A stretch of 64,000 nucleotides of DNA from Peptoniphilus sp. GNH. Lineage in GTDB: Bacteria > Bacillota > Clostridia > Tissierellales > Peptoniphilaceae. The notes under the pieces were generated by a model. That model saw only the letters and a program-made list of their open reading frames with translations, was not told where the DNA came from and did not search any database. The stretch spans positions 892,979 to 956,978 of the forward strand of contig CP089931.1 in assembly GCA_021307325.1 (NCBI GenBank), given 5' to 3'. Below are positions 45,736-55,600 of the stretch, one piece after another (positions within the stretch are counted from its first letter, which is position 1; each line of letters starts with the position of its first letter). Position numbers and translations under genes: made by a program.

Positions 45736-48024
45736 ATGTTTAAGGTTGTTAAAAAAGATTTTTTGGCACCAAATGTTTATATGTTGCGTATAGAGGCTCC
45801 CTTGATTGCCGAGTCTGCTCTTCCGGGTCAGTTTTTGATTGTTATTGCTGATGAGTTTGCGGAGAGGATTCCTCTTACTATTGCGGATTTTGACAAGGAC
45901 AAGGGGACTGTTGATATAGTTGTCCAATCTGCTGGACTTGCTACAAAAAAAATAAATGCTATTTCTGAGGGCGGATTTTTGAAAGATGTTGTGGGCCCTC
46001 TCGGAGTCTATTCTGAGTTTGTGAATGAGGATTTGGCTCTTTTAAAAACTAAAAAATATATTTTTGTTTCTGGTGGTATAGGGGCTGCTCCTGTATATGC
46101 TCAAGTAAAATGGTTTAAGGAAAAGGGCCTGGACTGCGAGGTCATAATTGGTGCTAAATCTAAAGACTATATAATTTTTGAGGACAAGATGAGAGATGCT
46201 GCCAAAGAAGTGCATATATGTACTGATGATGGCTCTTATGGCTTTAGGGGAAATGTAACCGACTTACTTAAAGATTTGATAAATAGAGGTAAGTCTTATG
46301 ATGTGTGTGTCGCCATAGGTCCTATGATTATGATGAAGTTTGTTTGCCTTGCGACTAAAAAGCTGCAGATTCCTACGATTGTTTCTCTAAATCCTATTAT
46401 GGTCGATGGCACTGGTATGTGTGGTGCTTGTAGGGTCAATGTCGGTTGTGATGTCAAGTTTGCCTGTGTTGAAGGGCCTGAGTTTGATGGCCATTTGGTT
46501 GATTTTGATACAGCTATTAAAAGGCAGGCTCAATATATGGCTAAGCCAGATGAGCTTTTAAAGACCAAAGATCACGTATGCAATTTAAAAAAGGCCGTGG
46601 ATGCTTCTCATGCTAAGTTCAAAATTGATGAGGACATAGTAAATGATATGAAGAAAAATCGTTTCACTCGCATTCCTGTGCCGGAACAAAATCCTAATGT
46701 CCGCAACAAAAATTTTGATGAGGTTTGTCTGGGCTATGACTATCCTCAAGCTGTATATGAAGCTAACAGATGTTTGGATTGCAAAAAGCCATCTTGTGTT
46801 AAGGGTTGTCCAGTATCTGTTGATATACCAGGGTTTATAAGAGAGATTGCCAAGGGAAATTTTGAAGAGTCTAGCAAAGTCCTTGCAAGGCACACTGCTT
46901 TACCTGCTGTTTGTGGCAGGGTGTGTCCTCAAGAAAAACAATGTGAAGAAAAATGCGTGCTCACAAAAAGAGGGGACGCTGTGTCCATAGGCAGGTTGGA
47001 GAGATTTGCTGCTGATTATGCCAGAAATAATCACATAAATTTTCTTGACAAGGCTCCTTTAAATGGCAAAAAAGTTGCAGTTATAGGGGCTGGTCCTGCC
47101 GGTCTTACTTGTGCTGGTGAACTTGCTAAAATGGGTTTTGAGGTCACCATTTTTGAAGCTCTCCACCTTCCTGGCGGGGTATTGGTCTATGGCATACCCG
47201 AGTTTAGATTACCCGATGATGTTGTGCTTTACGAAGTCGAAAATTTAAAATCTCTCGGAGTTAAAATTAAAAACGATGTTGTTGTAGGTCGTACAATCAC
47301 AATTGATGAAATGTTTGACAAGGGCTTTGATGCTGTTTTCATAGGCTCTGGTGCTGGCCTACCGATTTTTATGAATATAAAGGGCGAGTCTTTAAACGGA
47401 GTTTTTTCTGCAAATGAATTTTTGACAAGAAATAATCTTATGAAATCTTTTAAAGAAGGATATGACACTCCTATAAAGGTGGGCAAAAAAGTTGCGATTA
47501 TAGGTGGTGGAAATGTTGCAATGGATGCTGCCAGAGTTGCAAAAAGACTCGGGGCCGATGTAACTGTTGTATATAGAAGGACTCAAACGGAGCTTCCTGC
47601 TCGACTAGAGGAGGTCCACCACGCCCTTGAAGAAGGTATTAAATTTTCCATGCTAACCAATCCCGTTGAAATCTTGGGCGATGAAAATGGATGGGTTACT
47701 GGTCTAAGAGTTATAAAAAATGAACTGGGAGAAGCTGACGAGTCTGGCAGAAAAAGACCTATCCCCATCCCAGGAAGCGAATATGTAATCGAAACAGACA
47801 CTGTTGTGATGGCCCTTGGTACTAGACCAAATCCCTTGATTTCATCTACAACTCAAGGACTTGAAATCAATAAATGGAAATGCATAGTAGCCGATGAACA
47901 TGGCAAGACATCCAAGGAAGGTGTGTATGCAGGTGGCGATGCTGTAACAGGTGCTGCCACAGTTATACTTGCCATGGGTGCTGGCAAAGAAGCTGCCAAG
48001 TCCATTGCAGAATATTTGCTTTAA
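45736..48024 (+). CDS. Fused NADH-dependent reduced ferredoxin:NADP+ oxidoreductase (NfnA-NfnB)
   Basis: 762 aa joining two normally separate proteins. Residues 1-~285 are NfnA-like: FAD/NAD-binding reductase (GQFLIVIADEFAERIPLTI, YIFVSGGIGAAPVYAQVKW) with a [2Fe-2S] cysteine cluster (GTGMCGACRVNVGC...FACVEGPEFDGH). Residues ~300-762 are NfnB-like (glutamate synthase small-chain type): CLDCKKPSCVKGCPVSVDIP and CGRVCPQEKQCEEKC for [4Fe-4S] clusters, FAD site AVIGAGPAGLTCAGELAKMG, and NADPH site AIIGGGNVAMDAARVAKRLG. It would reversibly bifurcate electrons between NADPH, NADH and ferredoxin. GAGGTGATTT precedes the ATG. A glutamate synthase role is unlikely as no large subunit is nearby. Confidence 0.88.
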   Translation: MFKVVKKDFLAPNVYMLRIEAPLIAESALPGQFLIVIADEFAERIPLTIADFDKDKGTVDIVVQSAGLATKKINAISEGGFLKDVVGPLGVYSEFVNEDLALLKTKKYIFVSGGIGAAPVYAQVKWFKEKGLDCEVIIGAKSKDYIIFEDKMRDAAKEVHICTDDGSYGFRGNVTDLLKDLINRGKSYDVCVAIGPMIMMKFVCLATKKLQIPTIVSLNPIMVDGTGMCGACRVNVGCDVKFACVEGPEFDGHLVDFDTAIKRQAQYMAKPDELLKTKDHVCNLKKAVDASHAKFKIDEDIVNDMKKNRFTRIPVPEQNPNVRNKNFDEVCLGYDYPQAVYEANRCLDCKKPSCVKGCPVSVDIPGFIREIAKGNFEESSKVLARHTALPAVCGRVCPQEKQCEEKCVLTKRGDAVSIGRLERFAADYARNNHINFLDKAPLNGKKVAVIGAGPAGLTCAGELAKMGFEVTIFEALHLPGGVLVYGIPEFRLPDDVVLYEVENLKSLGVKIKNDVVVGRTITIDEMFDKGFDAVFIGSGAGLPIFMNIKGESLNGVFSANEFLTRNNLMKSFKEGYDTPIKVGKKVAIIGGGNVAMDAARVAKRLGADVTVVYRRTQTELPARLEEVHHALEEGIKFSMLTNPVEILGDENGWVTGLRVIKNELGEADESGRKRPIPIPGSEYVIETDTVVMALGTRPNPLISSTTQGLEINKWKCIVADEHGKTSKEGVYAGGDAVTGAATVILAMGAGKEAAKSIAEYLL

Positions 48025-48198
48025 GTATTTTACTTTGAGAATATATTTATCTAATGTTTTATTTTTAGAGATGTAAATTTGAGAGGCTCTTTAGGGAGTC
48101 TCTTTTATATTATTTTTACATAGGTTTAAAATAAATTATTCTTGCAGATTTTTAGTGTAAAGTTTTTTAAGGCATTTTAATTTTTCAAAAACTCTTAA

Positions 48199-48233
48199 TA
48201 AAAAAGCCCAGCCTTTTAGACTGGACTTTTAAC
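48199..48233 (-). terminator. Terminator of the DUF4342 gene
   Basis: Minus strand AAAAGTCCAG / CTGGGCTTTT (one T-G pair that would be a mismatch on the other strand), followed by T-rich sequence. Confidence 0.75.
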
Positions 48234-48250
48234 TATTTATACTCGTTAGC

Positions 48251-48745
48251 TTATTTATCTTCTTTGTCTTCTTCGTCTAGGACTACAATATCTAGACTGT
48301 CTTTGTCATCGGATTTTTTATTTTTTCTTATATAGTCTTTTAAGTCGATTTCCTTGCCATCCTCCATAATCAGCTTAAATTCAGCCTTAGAAATCACTAT
48401 CATACCAATACCTAACAAGAACAAAAGTGGACTCAAGGCTACTGTCACAAGACTTGCAGTTAGAGGAATGTTTAAAAGCACTTGCCCCTTTTCATCTGTT
48501 ACAAGAAGCCTTGATGCATTGCCCTTCTTCCAAATTTCTTTGACAGAAGATACTATATCATCTGCAAAAATTTCAACTTTTTCTTGAAATGTCGATGACT
48601 TGTCGTCTTTACCAGTTTTTTTGCCCTTCAAATAAGCAATAGCCAAATCCACATCTCCATCTGTTTGCACGAGAGCCTCTCTGACTTCCTCAAAAGAACA
48701 ACCACTAGCAGACATTACATAATCTATCTTTTCCAAATTTATCAT
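48251..48745 (-). CDS. DUF4342 protein with N-terminal UBA/TS-N-like domain
   Basis: 164 aa. Residues 1-40 (MINLEKIDYVMSASGCSFEEVREALVQTDGDVDLAIAYL) read as a UBA/TS-N three-helix domain, like that of elongation factor Ts. The DUF4342 part follows (~55-140), with GNASRLLVTDEKGQVLLNIP and a hydrophobic stretch (LTASLVTVALSPLLFLLGIG) that may be a membrane helix. The tail is strongly acidic (VLDEEDKEDK). Role unknown; single gene with its own terminator. Confidence 0.82.
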   Translation of the reverse strand: MINLEKIDYVMSASGCSFEEVREALVQTDGDVDLAIAYLKGKKTGKDDKSSTFQEKVEIFADDIVSSVKEIWKKGNASRLLVTDEKGQVLLNIPLTASLVTVALSPLLFLLGIGMIVISKAEFKLIMEDGKEIDLKDYIRKNKKSDDKDSLDIVVLDEEDKEDK

Positions 48746-48837
48746 AAACTTTCCCTCCTTTTTAAATTTTATAACATAGCAAAATCACATTCTAGTCCAA
48801 ATCCCTAAGTATAGGCAAAGATTTGACTAAAATAAAA

Positions 48838-49185
48838 TTAAAGCGATTCCAAATATTTTTTGACTTGAGGACCTACATATACATCCTTTCCGTTTAGAAG
48901 AATTGGTCTTTTTACAAGCAAGCCATTTGTTGCAAGTAGCTCGTACTTTTCATCAAGACTCATAGTATCTAGCTTGTCTTTTAGATTCATTTGTCTGTAA
49001 ATTTGTCCAGAAGTGTTGAAAAACTTTTTAATGTCAAGTCCTGAGCTTTCGTGCCATTTTTTTAGTTCTTCCTTGGTCGGATTTTCTTTGTCTATTTCCC
49101 TCAAATCATATGAAATGTTCTTATCTTTCATGATATCTTCTACTTTTTTGCAAGTAGAGCATCTTTTATAGCAAATGTAAATCAT
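48838..49185 (-). CDS. ArsC/Spx-type thioredoxin-fold protein
   Basis: 115 aa of the ArsC/YffB/Spx superfamily. N-terminal redox motif CSTCKKVEDI (CxxC at residues 9-12), then ISYDLREIDKENPTKEELKK, and KRPILLNGKDVYVG, where the cis-proline-like RPIL loop is typical. The CxxC and the lack of known Spx RNA-polymerase contact features favour a reductase-like member rather than Spx, but this is uncertain. No arsenic genes are nearby. Confidence 0.82.
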   Translation of the reverse strand: MIYICYKRCSTCKKVEDIMKDKNISYDLREIDKENPTKEELKKWHESSGLDIKKFFNTSGQIYRQMNLKDKLDTMSLDEKYELLATNGLLVKRPILLNGKDVYVGPQVKKYLESL

Positions 49186-49514
49186 AATATCCTCCTATAG
49201 GAGAATATACCACTCTTAGAAGTTTTTAAATCTATAAAATTTAATTTTTAAAAAATCTCCAAGCTCAAATAGCCTGGAGATTTTTGATAAACGCAATTAT
49301 AAATTTCTATCTTTAATCAATTTTATAGCAGTTAATCGAATCAGTTTAAAATCTATAATTCTTATTCCATTTTAATTCTTCTAAAAAATTCTTTAACATC
49401 TCCCTTCAACACATTTTATTAATCTATACAGACCAGCTGCTCCAATCTCTAAAGAGATGGTGAGTGCAAGAATGGAGCAGTCCAATCATAAAATAAATCA
49501 ATAACTACTTAATA
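49186..49514. other. Intergenic region with terminator and a branched hairpin
   Basis: No open frame seen. It holds the terminator-like repeat at 49248-49286 and, at 49437-49480, an 8-bp outer stem CTGCTCCA / TGGAGCAG enclosing a second small hairpin ATCTCT-AA-AGAGAT. The latter lies about 35 nt beyond the stop of the GntP-family gene. Confidence 0.5.
49248..49286 (-). terminator. Terminator downstream of the CoA-transferase/GntP operon
   Basis: AATCTCCA..GC / GC..TGGAGATT inverted repeat with T-runs on both sides; on the minus strand it is about 230 nt past the GntP stop. Confidence 0.65.
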
Positions 49515-50912
49515 TCATGCAATTCCCATTGAACCTAAAACCATGATTACAGCAAGTGCTATAAGTGGTATTATTACAGTATTCATACCTATATCTAAAT
49601 ATGAATCTCTATGCTTCATTTGTGTTATTGCAAGTAAAGTTATAACTGCTCCGTTATGGGGTAAAGTATCCATTCCTCCGCAAGCAACAGATGCTACTCT
49701 GTGTAAAACTTCAGGTCTTATTCCAGCTGCTGTTGCTGATTGAAGCAATTGATCGCCCATTGTATTTAAAGCAATGGATAATCCGCCCGATGCCGAACCG
49801 GTAAATCCAGCTAATACAGACGTAGATATACCAGCTGTTACAAGTGTATTAGATGATATACTTGTTATTACTGATGCTATTACAGTAAAAGCTGTCATTG
49901 ATGCTATTAAATTTCCATATCCTGTTTCAGATGCAGTATTAAATATTGCTAAAAATGATCCACTTACTCCAGAATTTACTGTTCCAACAATATCTTTCAT
50001 TCTCTTATGATTTAATATTATTGTAACTACTATCGCAAGAAGCAATGCTAAAATAAGAGACCAGTTTCCTATTACAGCTTTTGCTGTAGTTTTATATTTT
50101 TCAAGATATTCTAAATTTTGATTAGGAAATACATGTTTAGACAGTACATAATTTGTAATTAAACAAACTAATATCGGTAAAGCAGCCACTATAACTGATG
50201 GCATATTCTTTAAATGTTCTTCGTCAAATTGTATTAAATCTTCTTTCCATTCTCCATATCCAGGATATTTTTTGGAAAAGAACTTTGCCCTACTTATAAG
50301 CCATAACATGCCTCCTCCAAACATTATTGCACTAGCAACAAGACCTAATATAGGTGCTGCATATGCGTCTGTTCCAAGATATTTCATTGGAATTGCATTT
50401 TGTATTTGTGGGGAGCCTGGCAGTGCTGTCATAGTAAATGTAAATGCACCTAAGGCTATTGCCCCTGGTAACAATCTCTTATTTATTCCAGCTTCCCTAA
50501 ATAACTTTGCTCCAATTGGATATATGGCAAACGAAACTACGAATAAGGAAACTCCTCCATATGTCAAAATTGCACAAGACAAAACAACAGCTAATATAGC
50601 ATTTTTTGATCCTAACTTTGAAGTTACATATTCAGATATAGAATCTGCACTTCCAGATGCTTCAAGAAGTTTTCCAAAAACAGCTCCCAATAGAAATATT
50701 GGAAAGAAATTTCTTACATAATTACCTACATTTAACATAAATAGCTCTGTATAATGAGCCATTACTTCAGGACTTTGTCCTAAAGCTAGTGCTGCGACTG
50801 AAACAGCACAAAGGGCTAATATTGGTGCAATTGCTATTACTGAGAATCCTCTATAGGCAAGATACATTAGTAATATTAGCGAAACAATTATTGATATAAC
50901 TCCTATTGTCAT
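49515..50912 (-). CDS. GntP family permease
   Basis: 465-aa carboxylate/gluconate-type permease with about twelve hydrophobic helices. Family traits: ISIIVSLILLMYLAYRGFSV start, AVFGKLLEASGSADSISEYV, TYGGVSLFVVSFAIYPIGAK, ALPGSPQIQNAIPMKYLG and VASVACGGMDTLPHNGAVIT. Some members beside CoA transferases carry 3-hydroxybutyrate or similar acids, which would fit the next gene, but the substrate is inferred from context only. It starts 18 nt after the CoA transferase. Confidence 0.9.
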   Translation of the reverse strand: MTIGVISIIVSLILLMYLAYRGFSVIAIAPILALCAVSVAALALGQSPEVMAHYTELFMLNVGNYVRNFFPIFLLGAVFGKLLEASGSADSISEYVTSKLGSKNAILAVVLSCAILTYGGVSLFVVSFAIYPIGAKLFREAGINKRLLPGAIALGAFTFTMTALPGSPQIQNAIPMKYLGTDAYAAPILGLVASAIMFGGGMLWLISRAKFFSKKYPGYGEWKEDLIQFDEEHLKNMPSVIVAALPILVCLITNYVLSKHVFPNQNLEYLEKYKTTAKAVIGNWSLILALLLAIVVTIILNHKRMKDIVGTVNSGVSGSFLAIFNTASETGYGNLIASMTAFTVIASVITSISSNTLVTAGISTSVLAGFTGSASGGLSIALNTMGDQLLQSATAAGIRPEVLHRVASVACGGMDTLPHNGAVITLLAITQMKHRDSYLDIGMNTVIIPLIALAVIMVLGSMGIA

Positions 50913-50930
50913 GTTTTTCTCCTTTATTGC

Positions 50931-52490
50931 TTATTTCAATTCTAAATTCATTAAACCTTCATTAAAAATAATCGGATCAATAATTTCCAATTCTTTTGCA
51001 ACAATAGGTTTAAATTCCATCTGATCTATGATATCTTCTTGTACTCTTACTCCTGGTGCAATATGAGTGAGTAATAATCCGTCAGGTGTAAGTTCAAAAA
51101 TAGCTCGTTCTGTTACATATGTTACTTCCTGACCTGTTTCATTTGCATAATCAGCAGAAAAAGTTACTTGCTCAACTTTTTTAATAAACTTTTTCATTTT
51201 TCCTTCTTGAATAATGTTAAGTTTACCGTCTTTTATTTCTTGTTTTAAACCACCTGCTGTAAAAGTTCCACAAAATACAACTCTTTTAGTGTTTTGCGAT
51301 ATATTTATAAATCCTCCACATCCAGGAATTTTTGGACCAAATTTGGATACGTTTATATTCCCTTTCTCATCGCATTGTGCAAGACCCAAAAAAGTTATAT
51401 CCAAGCCGCCTCCATCATAAAAATCAAATTGTCTATCTTGATCCAAAATAATATCAGGATTCACAACAGCACCAAAATCAGTTCCTCCTGCTGGTGTTCC
51501 TCCATGTATTCCAGATTCAACCGTCATGGTCATTTTGTCGCCTTGACCTTCTTCATTTAAAACAGCTGCGACAAGTTCAGGAATTCCTATGCCTAAATTG
51601 ACAACTGAATTGGCTTTCATCATCTTTGCTCCAATTCTTCCTATTATTTTACGATTATCCATCTTGGGTGCAGCAACATCTCCATCTGCAGCTTTCAAGG
51701 CTCCAGAATACTTAGGGTTATAGACTGAACCAAATGTTTGTCTGTGATATTTTTCCACATCCGATGTCTTTACAACTACATCCACCATGGCTTCTGAAAG
51801 CTTAATAAATCTAGGATCTAAACTTCCTTTTTTGACAATATCTTTTACTTGGACTATAACTTTTCCACCGTTATTTCTACAAGCCATAGCCATTGCAACA
51901 GTTTCTCCATAAGCTGCCTCTTCCTGCAAGCTTATATTACCATTTTCGTCTGAGAACGTTCCTCTTAGTATCACAAAATCTAACTTTGGAGTAGGATATA
52001 AAAGAAATTCCTCTCCATTTATTTTTTCTTTTTTTACTATATCCTCTTTGCTTATTTCATTTAATTTTCCACCCTCTAGGTCAGGATCAACAAATGTTTT
52101 AAGCCCAACTCTAGTATATGTAAATGGTTTTGATGAAGCCGCATCCCTAAACATATGTGAAATGACTCCTTGTGGAAAATTATAAGCTTCAATCTTATTT
52201 TCTAAAGCTAAGGCTTGTAGCTTCGGAGCCAAGTTCCAATGTCCTCCGATTACTCTTTTTATTAATCCTTCATGGGCTAGATGATTAAGTGCTCTATCCT
52301 TTCCATCCCCTTGACCTGCAGCATAATAAATAGTTAAATTTCTAGGACTGGATGTTTCCAAATAACGTTCTTCCAATATAGCTTCAAGCTCTTCTGGAAC
52401 CCCAACTCCAACAAATCCTCCGGTTCCTACAACTGCACCGTCAAATATTAGATTAACCGCTTCTCTTGCAGTTAAAAATTTGACCTTCAT
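50931..52490 (-). CDS. Acyl-CoA:acetate/3-ketoacid CoA transferase (YdiF-type, alpha-beta fused)
   Basis: 519-aa class I CoA transferase in which both subunits are in one chain. The first half starts KFLTAREAVNLIFDGAVVGTGGFVGVG and shows the Gly-rich CoA loop; the second half contains the catalytic-glutamate region TVESGIHGGTPAGGTDFG and QFDFYDGGGLDITFLGLAQC. Likely moves CoA among acetoacetate, butyrate, acetate or related acids. AAGGGGGAG precedes the ATG. First gene of a two-gene operon with a transporter; the promoter region carries an (AT)9 tract. Confidence 0.92.
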   Translation of the reverse strand: MKVKFLTAREAVNLIFDGAVVGTGGFVGVGVPEELEAILEERYLETSSPRNLTIYYAAGQGDGKDRALNHLAHEGLIKRVIGGHWNLAPKLQALALENKIEAYNFPQGVISHMFRDAASSKPFTYTRVGLKTFVDPDLEGGKLNEISKEDIVKKEKINGEEFLLYPTPKLDFVILRGTFSDENGNISLQEEAAYGETVAMAMACRNNGGKVIVQVKDIVKKGSLDPRFIKLSEAMVDVVVKTSDVEKYHRQTFGSVYNPKYSGALKAADGDVAAPKMDNRKIIGRIGAKMMKANSVVNLGIGIPELVAAVLNEEGQGDKMTMTVESGIHGGTPAGGTDFGAVVNPDIILDQDRQFDFYDGGGLDITFLGLAQCDEKGNINVSKFGPKIPGCGGFINISQNTKRVVFCGTFTAGGLKQEIKDGKLNIIQEGKMKKFIKKVEQVTFSADYANETGQEVTYVTERAIFELTPDGLLLTHIAPGVRVQEDIIDQMEFKPIVAKELEIIDPIIFNEGLMNLELK

Positions 52491-52557
52491 TAACGCTCCC
52501 CCTTTAATTTAAATTTAAACATTTTGCTTAATTTTTGAAGCAAAAGCTTATGTTTTG

Positions 52558-52582
52558 ATTATATATATATATATATATGCAA
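52558..52582 (-). promoter_or_regulatory. Candidate promoter with (AT)9 repeat as spacer
   Basis: Minus strand TTGCAT (52582-52577) and TATAAT (52563-52558) are joined by an alternating AT tract (nine AT units at 52561-52578), giving a 13-bp spacer, shorter than the usual 16-18. Adding two AT units would make it 17. The start would lie near 52551, about 60 nt before the CoA-transferase ATG. Confidence 0.5.
52561..52578. repeat. (AT)9 dinucleotide repeat
   Basis: Nine uninterrupted AT units in the promoter region of the CoA-transferase operon. I noticed no dinucleotide tract of comparable length elsewhere in the window. Confidence 0.95.
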
Positions 52583-52635
52583 GATAATTTTTAAACTTTA
52601 GGTTGGCGCAACTATTTATTAATAATAAAATTTTA

Positions 52636-52677
52636 AATAAAAAAATAACAGATAAGCTAGAATGCTCACCTGTTATT
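52636..52677 (-). terminator. Terminator of the ABC exporter operon
   Basis: Minus strand AATAACAGGT / ATCTGTTATT (one G-U) followed by TTTTTTTATTT, 20 nt past the stop of the 1309-aa permease gene. Confidence 0.8.
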
Positions 52678-52696
52678 TCTATTCTACATTTTTATT

Positions 52697-55600
52697 TTAC
52701 TCTACCGCTTTTAGAGCTTCGACCATGTTTGTATTTTTTATCTTTTTATAAAAGATTAGTCTGGTTAAAAATGTGATGACTACTGTTATTGCAAGTGCTA
52801 TAAAGTAGGACCTTAAAAGTAGGGTTGGGGATAGCATGGCATTTGGTGGTGTGACTACTGATACGACTAGATAGTGAAGCACTTTTCCCATTATAAGTCC
52901 AAGAACCATTCCCATGAAGGTCAAGGCCCATGTTTCCCTGTAAATATATTTTACTGCTTCGTCAGTGTAGAAGCCCAAGACTTTGATGGTCGAAATTTCC
53001 CTTCGTCTTTCTTCTATATTTATGTTGGTAAGATTGTAGAGGACTATTAATGCCAAAAGGCTTGATGAAATTGAAATTACTAATTCAACAAGGCTTATGG
53101 AAAATTCAAATTGTCCCATCGCATTTTGGGCAAGGGTTAGGTCTGTTACTGCTAGGACCGACTTATAGTCTAGAAGTTCTGCCTTGATTTTATCTTGCAT
53201 TTTCGCATCGTTTGTATTGAAGCTTATGAGGTCCATGTTAGATCTAAATTCTTGACCGAAGACTTTTTGGTAGTAGTCCTTGTCCATGTAGATGTAGTGA
53301 CCTACATAGTTTTCGCAAATTTCGCCAACTCTTATATCATAACTTGTTCCAAAGTCATCTTTTACTTGTATCTTGTCCCCCTTTTTAACTCGCATCAGAT
53401 TTGCCATTTTTTCTGAGATTATGGCTTTCTTGTCTGGTAGGTCTAGGTTTTCTTTGTGACCTCTTTTTCTAAGAAATATATCTTCTTTCATTGTATCCTT
53501 GTCACCAGGCACTATGAGGCTTACTTCTTGGTGTCTGTCTTTGTAGTCGAATGATAGAGATTTTTGCAGATATTCTCTATAAGATTTAATTTGCTTATTT
53601 TCGTTTAAAGTCTTTGTATAGGCTATAAAAGATTCTCTATCCAAATTTTTATTGTATATGACCGAGGCTTGGTATTTGAATATTTCGAAAAATTGTTTTT
53701 CAGACACTCCTCTAACCGATCCTTTTAGTCCAAATCCCAAGACTAAAAGAGCAACACAGCCCATGATGCCTACTATGGTCATGATCATCCTTCCCTTGTA
53801 GCGGAAGAGATTTCTGGCTGTGACTTTTTTAAAGAAATTCATCCTCTTCCAGAGAGGTCCTATTTTTTCTAAGAAAATTCTGGTGCCCTTCTTGGGTGGC
53901 TTTCCTCTTAAAAGAGTAGCCGTTTTTTCTCTCAAACTAGAATACACTGTCAAGATGGCTGTCACTCCTGTAAAGCCAATGCCAAGAGCCATAGCTAAGA
54001 TTACCCATTGAGGATAAAATTTGAAAATTAGTTTGTCTTGAAAAATTGTCGATGTTGAATAGGCATTTCCTATAAGCCTTGCAAGGCTAGTATGTCCTAT
54101 TAAGGCTCCTATACTTCCTCCTATGGTTGCCGCTAGAGATCCATAGGCGAAATATTTTCTTGCTATATAGGCTGGAGAATATCCCAGTGCCTTGTGGGTA
54201 CCTATTTCTATTCTCTCTTCTTCTACCATCCTCTTCATGGTAGTAAAAGATACAAGCATAGCTATGGCAAAAAAGAAGATTGGAAATATTCCCGAGAGAA
54301 GGTCTACCCTTTTTGAGTAATCTATATATTGGTCGACTGAAAAATTTTTGTTTCTTGAGATGATTTCGTATTGAGGTTTTTCCAATATTTGCAAAATATC
54401 CCTTGTGTGGTCGAGGTCTTTTTGACCATCTCTAATTTTTTCTTCTGCCTTTTTAGATTCTGTTTGAAATTTCTTTTCCGCTTCTTCTATGTCAAACCTT
54501 GCCTTTTGAAGTTTAGCCTTGGATTTGTCAAGGCTAGCTTGGCCTTTGATTTTTTCGTCTTGAAATCTCTTTAAACCTGCATCGTAAGAATTTTTCCCAG
54601 CTTGCAGCTTTGCCTTGCCCTTTTCCAAATCAATTTGAGCTGAGTCGAGCTTGGCCTTATTTTTTTCATAATCTAAAAGCCCTTTTTTGTAGTCGAGCTT
54701 GCCTTGATCTAGTTTTGTCTTTCCTGCATCCAGTTCTTCCTTGGCATCTTGAAGTTTTTTAAGTCCCTTTAAATATTCTTCATAGCCTTTTTGATATTTT
54801 TCTAGGCCTTCTTGGTATTGGATTTCAGATTCATCCAAGGTCTTTAGTCCTTCATTATAGGCTGAAAGTCCCGCTTCATATTTGGCTTTATTTTTTTCAA
54901 GTTCTATTTTTGCTTGATCGAGTGCTTTTTGTCCACTTGAAAGTTGCTCAAGTCCTGATTCTGCTGCTGCAATTTGTTCTTTTACAGCCTTCAAATTTGC
55001 CAAGTTTATTTGTGGATACTTCTCCTTGATGCCATCTATTTCTTTTTTTAGCATTTTTAAACTTGCCAACTGGATATTTAAATTTGCTATTTTGTCGCTG
55101 TCATTTACAGGATCTAGTCTTTCGATTTCAGCTTCTAAATCCTTAATCTGCTTGTCTATTTCGCTTCCAAATTCCAAGCCTTGCGCAGGCAACTTGTCTA
55201 AAGCTTCTTTTATGCCATTTATCTTTCCCAAAGCCTGGTCTATGGAGTCATCTTCTTTTACAAGTCCATATTGGACTAGTTGAGTTTTAGCTTCAGCAAA
55301 GGCCCTATCTATCTTGGCTTGATTTTCTTCAAAAGCCCTTTGTCCCTCATCCAGTTGAGCCTTTCCAGAGTCGAGTTGCTTTTTGTTTGCTTCTAACTTG
55401 GTCTTTCCTTCGAGAAGTTTTGCAAAGGCCTCATCTAATTGTCTCTTGCTCTTTATCAAGAAGTCCTCGCTAGCCTCAAGCTTGCCCTTGCCCTCTTTAT
55501 AGTCCTGCATTCCATTTTGATATTTGAGCGAATTTTCATCTAAGAGAGCTTTTGCTTGATCAAGTTTTTTCTTGCCCTCTAAAAGACTGGCCTTGCCCTC

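Noticed and set aside
52590-52610. Sigma-54 promoter near the CoA-transferase operon
   Set aside because: A TTGGCGC string is present on the plus strand but no GC lies at the required 10-bp distance, and the minus strand TTGCA has no GG partner.
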